Of a DNA stretch of 64,000 nucleotides, positions 59,501 through 64,000 are shown in pieces (position 1 is the first letter of the stretch; every line of letters starts with the position of its first letter). Both the position numbers and the translations under genes were made by a program. Source of the DNA: Arthrobacter sp. efr-133-R2A-120 (GTDB lineage: Bacteria; Actinomycetota; Actinomycetes; Actinomycetales; Micrococcaceae); contig NZ_JARVRF010000003.1 of NCBI RefSeq assembly GCF_030209835.1, positions 62,001 through 126,000 on the forward strand. The letters are read 5' to 3'. A model generated the notes under the pieces. It was given only the letters and a program-made list of their open reading frames with translations, had not been told where the DNA came from and did no database searches.

Positions 59501-60934
59501 TTATGGTTGCGTGCTTGGCCTGCGCCGGAGGACCAGCCCGGCAACGATGCCGAGCACCAGAAGCGCACCCGAAGCGGACGTGGACACCACAAATGCGGCG
59601 CCGGGTCCTTGGGTCTGGGCCAACTGGCCGGCAAGGTAGGCGCCCAGCGCCGTACCTGCCACGATGCCGCTCGCCAGGGCCGTCATGACCGTCGCCATCC
59701 GGCCGGCCGGTGCCACGACTCCCCCGATACTGAAGACCGTCACCATGACGGGTCCCACGGGAATTCCGAGCACCAACAGAACGACGGCCATCGGCCAGAT
59801 CCCGGCGGGAAGGAACAACAGGAGGGAGAACGCCGTCATCGCGGCCGCGGCGAGCACCCAACGGATGGTCAGTCCGAAGCGCTGCGGCCAATAGGCAACA
59901 GACAGCGCAGCGACGGCGGAGCTCAGGCCCATGACGGAATACATCAGCCCCGCAATTTCCGCCGTGGCGAACTGGGCGGAGAAAGCGCTCAACGCATTCT
60001 GGGTTGCACCAAAGAATGTTCCCATGCAGACCATGGCCAGCACCGGAACGGCGACCTTTAGCCAGGCCAATGAACGGACCCTTGACTGCTGCTCTGCAGG
60101 GACGCTCCCGACGGCGGTGCGCGCCTTGCGCTTTGCCGGCACCACAGCCAATTGTGAGGGATGGACGGCGAAAGCCGGCACGAGGGTGGCCGTAAGGACC
60201 GCCGCCAATGCGAGCGGAAGCCAAGGCGCTACGAGGCTCGCCAGAATGCCGACCAGCGCCGGACCGAGGACGAAAGTGATCTCGTCCGCGGTTCCCTCGT
60301 AGGACAAAGCGGTGTCGAGGTCTGCGCGGCTGGATGCCACGCTTCCAGAAGCGGCGGCATTGGCCCCGGTTCCGGGGATCGAATTCCGGGTGTTCAGGTT
60401 CCTAGTGGTCAGTGCCATCCAACGGACACGGGCCATGGGCCCCACCTGCGGGCAACTCGCCCCGGCGAGGAACGCTGTCACCAATATGGCAATCGCGTCC
60501 GTGGGGGTGTTGAAATCTGGCGTCAGGTACGCCGCAACGAGCAATGCGATGACTGTCATGGCGTTGACAGCAGCGGCCACGAGCAGAACCGGGCGCTGGC
60601 CTGAGCGGTCGGCGAGCGAGCCGAGCACCGGCGCGCCCAAGGCCGATCCGATTCCGACTGCTCCGGCAGCCAGGCCGCCGATAGCGTAAGAATGACTGAC
60701 GGCCGTGACCAGCGTGAGGGTGCCGACGGTCAGCATGGCAAGGGGCAGCCTCGCAAAGAGTCCCAGCGGGAGGAAGCTCCGGCCAGCGAGCTCGGGCAAG
60801 CGGGCGAAGCGCCCAGGTAGACGCGAGCGACGGGGCTCCGCCGACGGGGACTGGGCCGACGGTGGCGCAGAAGGAAATTCAGGGTGAGGCTTAAGTGCGG
60901 TGTTCGCCGCGGGGTTCTGTGGGGAGGAGCTCAT
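59501..60934 (-). CDS. Major facilitator superfamily transporter
   Basis: 477 residues. A Pro/Ser-rich cytoplasmic N-terminus of about 50 residues precedes 12 predicted helices. The A-loop is LGSLADRSGQRPVLLVAAAV, and a central loop (residues about 275-290, VPAKRKARTAVGSVPAEQQS) separates the halves. No substrate signature is visible; this group of actinobacterial MFS proteins is annotated as drug or sugar efflux. It converges on the IclR gene, with a repeat hairpin between. Confidence 0.88.
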   Translation of the reverse strand: MSSSPQNPAANTALKPHPEFPSAPPSAQSPSAEPRRSRLPGRFARLPELAGRSFLPLGLFARLPLAMLTVGTLTLVTAVSHSYAIGGLAAGAVGIGSALGAPVLGSLADRSGQRPVLLVAAAVNAMTVIALLVAAYLTPDFNTPTDAIAILVTAFLAGASCPQVGPMARVRWMALTTRNLNTRNSIPGTGANAAASGSVASSRADLDTALSYEGTADEITFVLGPALVGILASLVAPWLPLALAAVLTATLVPAFAVHPSQLAVVPAKRKARTAVGSVPAEQQSRVRSLAWLKVAVPVLAMVCMGTFFGATQNALSAFSAQFATAEIAGLMYSVMGLSSAVAALSVAYWPQRFGLTIRWVLAAAAMTAFSLLLFLPAGIWPMAVVLLVLGIPVGPVMVTVFSIGGVVAPAGRMATVMTALASGIVAGTALGAYLAGQLAQTQGPGAAFVVSTSASGALLVLGIVAGLVLRRRPSTQP

Positions 60935-61069
60935 GATTCCGGGTTCGCTGAATGGTGCGCATCGTCCCTCCTCCCGATGCGCGCGACCCGGTGTAACCCT
61001 CCAAGTCTACCGGACGGCTGCGCCTGCTCCAGCGGGCCGCATACACGAGCCCGCAGCCTGAACCGGTGT

Positions 61070-64000
61070 CTAGGCTGCCGCGGCGTCGACGATTCGCACG
61101 GTGGAACCGTTCCGGTTTTTGATCACTTGCAGCTGGCTGCTGATCCTCTGTTTCATCTCGGCAACGTGGCTGACCAGTCCGACGACCCTGCCGCCGTCGC
61201 GCAGTCCCTCCAGTGCATCCATGACCTGCTCAAGGGATTGCTCGTCAAGGCTCCCGAAACCCTCATCCACGAACAAGGTTTCGATGTCTACACCGCCGGC
61301 CTCCTGTTGGACCACATCCGCGAGCCCCAGGGCCAACGCGAGCGAAGCCATGAACGACTCCCCTCCGGACAGGGTTGCGGTGTCCCGCCGCTGGCCTGTC
61401 CACTCATCCACGACTTCCAGTCCCAGACCGGATTTGGCGCCCCGGGCAGCCTTGGCGTCCGTGTGCTGCAGGGTGTATCGGCCATCGCTCATGGCGATAA
61501 GCCGCTGCGACGCCGCCGCCGCGACCTGTTCGAGGCGGGCAGCGAGGACATAGCTGTTGAGGCTCATCTTGTAGCCGTTATCGCCTGCTCCCCTGGCGGT
61601 TTCAGCGAGCTCGTTGAGTACCCGGGCGCGTTCACGGGGGCCGCGCCCGGATGCCGCAGCGTCTTCGTACTGTGAGCGGATCGCCGCCAGGCTGGTCATC
61701 GTCCTGGCAGCGAGTCCCGCAGCTAGATCCAGCCGGCGGGCCGTTTCTTCCGTTTGTCCGGCCTCCTGTTCCAGGGCGGCGAGCTCGACGGCGGTCAGGG
61801 GCACCTCGCCGATCTGCGCTTCCTTGGCAGCGAGCACGAGTTCCTCGGACTCGAAGAGCTCCGCGAGTCGGGCGCTCTCGGTCTCCGCGGCCCTGATGGT
61901 TTCATCGAGCCTCGCGGCATGCTGCTCGTCGAGGATTTCGAGCCGCGCGGCCTCTGCGGTGTCGAATCCGTTCGCCGACAGGGCGGTTTCCAAGGCTGTG
62001 GAAGCATCATCCGAAGCCTCCCGGGCACGTTCCAACTGCACTCCCGCGGCCACAGCGGACTGCAGGAGCTCGCGTTGCCCGGTCAATGCCTCAATCCGCT
62101 CGCGCAGTGTGTCGAAGCCATCACGAAGGCCGCGAAGCAAGGTCTCCAGGGACTCGCGTTGTTCGTCGAGCAGGACCATGGAGGACGCAGCCTGCGCCGC
62201 GGCGGTGTCCTCCTGGACTTGCTCTTCCTCCAAGCGGGCAATGCGCTCCGCCGCGCGTGCAAGGTCGGTCTTGCCCCGTTTGAGCCCGTCGACAGCGGAA
62301 CGTGCCGAGGCCAGGGCGTCTCTGGCTACGGCCTCCGCCGAAGCGGCTTCCTTCGGATCGATGTCTCCGCCTTGGGCGGCGAGCACGGCAACTTCCTGCT
62401 CGGCGGACGCGAGCTCGGCCGCCGCCTGCAACAGTTCGTGCTCGCTCTCGTCATAGCGTTCATGGGCGGATTGCTCTTCCTCGGCAAGGGCCAAGGCGGT
62501 TAGCCCGGCTGGCGCCGGAGACGGGTGTTCGGAGCTTCCGCAGACGGGGCATGCTTCGCCGTCGTGCAGCTTTGCGGCGAGTTCGGCAGCGGCATTGGCC
62601 AGCCGGGATTCGCGGAGATCCAGCCAGAGTTGCCGGAGGTCCTGGGAGAGGGCCCGGGCCAACGCGTGGCGCTTCACTGCCGCGGACTGGGAATCAAGGG
62701 CGGTTGTGTAACGGGCTACGGTTTTGACCGTGTTCTGCGCTGCTGCAGCTTCGCTTTCGCGGAGGGGCAGCTCCACAGCGGCCGCTTCCAGCGGGACCAA
62801 CTCGCCTTCCAAGGCAGCCGCCTCCGCGCGAAGACCGGCCAATGCGACGGACCGCGCTGCTTTGGCCGACTCCCGTTGTCCTGCCGCCAGCTCAAGCGCG
62901 TCAAGCCTGGCAGTGATGTCCTCGAGCTTCTGTTCGTCCCCGACACGGGCCTCCACAATGGCCATCGTTTCTTGAATCCTGGCCAGGGACGCTCCGGGGT
63001 CGCTTGCGTCCAGAGAGGCGGCAAGAAGCTTCGCCGTCGCCGACTCCGCCTTCGCGCCCGCGAGGTCTAAGGCCTTCGCGGCGCGGTCGACGGCGTTGAG
63101 CTGTCCGCCGAGGACGGCGGCTTTGCGGTGGCGTCCAAGCCGCTCGCGGAATTCCTGCACTTCAGCCGCACGTGTGGCGAGGACTTCGCGCCGGCGCGTG
63201 GCGGCGTCGAGCTTCGCGTGCCGTTGAACCCGTTCCCGGGCGGAGCTGAGTTTGTCTGCCAGCTGAAGCCGGACGGCATCGGCAGAGATTGCAGCTTGCT
63301 GCCGCTCCAAAGATTCGGCCCGGGCCCGGGCCTCGAGGGTCCCTAGCCGGAGTTCGGGCGTGGACTCGTTGGATCCTGCGTCATCGAGACCCGGATCGCT
63401 GGCTTCTTCGATGCCCAGTTGCGCGTACTCTGACTCCGCCCGCTGCACGAGAAGCTGAAGTCCGTGCTGGTTGTCCTGCACTTTTGCTCGCGCGGCGTTT
63501 GCCTGGAGTACCAACTGCTGCTCGATCGCTTCAAAACGCTGGGTTCCGAAGAGTTTCTGCAGGAGATCCAGCCGGTCGGAAGCCTTGGAACGCAGGAAAG
63601 CCGCGAAGTCTCCCTGCGGGAGCATGACCACCCTGGTGAACTGTTCCCGGTCCATGCCCAGGACGTCACCGATTTCCATGCCGGCTTCGTCGTTGCGGGA
63701 AGTCTTTTCTTCCCACAAACCATTGACCCGTTCGCGCAGTAGCGTTTTGGCCTGCTGCGTGGTGAATCCCTTGCGTCCACGGGCGCTTGGCCGGTCCCAT
63801 GCCGGGGAGCGGGTGACCTCGAAGCGCCTGCCGCGCGCCGAGAATTCGCAGACCACCCGGGGCTCCGCAGCCGGTTCCGCGTGGTCGCTCCGCAGGCGTT
63901 TGCCGTCCTGGCGGGCGCCCGGCACCGAGCCATACAAGGCAAAGCAGATAGCGTCGAGCACGCTCGTCTTTCCCGCGCCGGTGGCGCCATTCAAGAGGAA
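61070..64000 (-). CDS. sbcC: Exonuclease SbcC, large DNA-repair ATPase, N-terminus beyond the window
   Basis: About 977 C-terminal residues of a Rad50/SMC-like ATPase. Walker A (GATGAGKTSVLDAICFALYG) starts a few residues into the visible part. Two long coiled coils flank the zinc-hook CxxC in GEACPVCGSSEHPSP (about residue 490), and the C-terminus has signature LSGGESFMASLALALGLADV and Walker B ETLFVDEGFGSLDEQSLEQV. With SbcD nuclease it cleaves hairpins and protein-blocked DNA ends. The start codon lies beyond 64000, and sbcD should be just upstream. Confidence 0.95.
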   Translation of the reverse strand, partial: FLLNGATGAGKTSVLDAICFALYGSVPGARQDGKRLRSDHAEPAAEPRVVCEFSARGRRFEVTRSPAWDRPSARGRKGFTTQQAKTLLRERVNGLWEEKTSRNDEAGMEIGDVLGMDREQFTRVVMLPQGDFAAFLRSKASDRLDLLQKLFGTQRFEAIEQQLVLQANAARAKVQDNQHGLQLLVQRAESEYAQLGIEEASDPGLDDAGSNESTPELRLGTLEARARAESLERQQAAISADAVRLQLADKLSSARERVQRHAKLDAATRRREVLATRAAEVQEFRERLGRHRKAAVLGGQLNAVDRAAKALDLAGAKAESATAKLLAASLDASDPGASLARIQETMAIVEARVGDEQKLEDITARLDALELAAGQRESAKAARSVALAGLRAEAAALEGELVPLEAAAVELPLRESEAAAAQNTVKTVARYTTALDSQSAAVKRHALARALSQDLRQLWLDLRESRLANAAAELAAKLHDGEACPVCGSSEHPSPAPAGLTALALAEEEQSAHERYDESEHELLQAAAELASAEQEVAVLAAQGGDIDPKEAASAEAVARDALASARSAVDGLKRGKTDLARAAERIARLEEEQVQEDTAAAQAASSMVLLDEQRESLETLLRGLRDGFDTLRERIEALTGQRELLQSAVAAGVQLERAREASDDASTALETALSANGFDTAEAARLEILDEQHAARLDETIRAAETESARLAELFESEELVLAAKEAQIGEVPLTAVELAALEQEAGQTEETARRLDLAAGLAARTMTSLAAIRSQYEDAAASGRGPRERARVLNELAETARGAGDNGYKMSLNSYVLAARLEQVAAAASQRLIAMSDGRYTLQHTDAKAARGAKSGLGLEVVDEWTGQRRDTATLSGGESFMASLALALGLADVVQQEAGGVDIETLFVDEGFGSLDEQSLEQVMDALEGLRDGGRVVGLVSHVAEMKQRISSQLQVIKNRNGSTVRIVDAAAA

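Overview
The window is chromosomal DNA from a high-GC Gram-positive bacterium. Gene content and order point to a soil actinobacterium of the Micrococcaceae (Arthrobacter, Pseudarthrobacter or Paenarthrobacter type): leuC divergent from an NdgR/LtbR-like IclR regulator, the order ilvD-ilvB-ilvN-ilvC-serA, nrtR-nadA-nadB-nadC plus a cysteine desulfurase, and malate:quinone oxidoreductase. GTG starts, ATGA stop/start overlaps and some probable leaderless starts also fit. The genus is inferred from gene families; no database search was possible. No phage, transposase, integrase, CRISPR array or rRNA was seen.

Layout. 1-3071: 5' part of leuC, its likely regulator, a DUF1697 protein and tRNA-Glu/tRNA-Gln. 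3190-9481: a secreted heptad-repeat protein, a HAD phosphatase, gltX, a fumarylacetoacetase-family protein, a metallo-beta-lactamase-fold hydrolase and a secreted SGNH hydrolase. 9613-13582: ilvE, leuB, then a class-F-like sortase and a surface protein that may be its substrate. 14020-19328: metG and an ABC transporter (ATPase plus a long FtsX-type permease). 19539-27011: serA, ilvC, ilvN, ilvB, a leader peptide with attenuator-like terminator, and ilvD. With leuC, leuB and ilvE this gives most of branched-chain amino acid synthesis. 27283-31306: a sunset-domain protein, a PQQ-type sugar dehydrogenase lipoprotein, twin tRNA-Lys genes, a MarR regulator, a Bcp peroxiredoxin and tRNA-Leu. 31400-43528: a peptide-binding lipoprotein, mqo, a frame-broken RND transporter, a flavin monooxygenase with its MarR regulator, a transglutaminase-like protein, a lipoprotein, and a DUF1684-FAH-GtrA cluster.

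43607-49528 is an NAD synthesis operon (nrtR-nadA-nadB-nadC-cysteine desulfurase) with a strong candidate NrtR operator. 49563-51601 is an Lrp regulator divergent from an amino-acid permease. 51848-55069 is a four-gene 2-oxo-acid or acetoin dehydrogenase-like operon in which the E2 component is reduced to a free-standing lipoyl domain followed by an alpha/beta hydrolase. 56403-59341 is a two-component flavin monooxygenase (HpaB/HpaC type) divergent from an IclR regulator, with three 17-bp sites between them. The window ends with an MFS transporter and the C-terminal part of SbcC.

The most unusual features are the split E2 operon, a sortase/substrate pair lacking canonical signatures, the valine-rich ilv leader, and three families of intergenic repeats, several copies of which start within a few bases of a stop codon.
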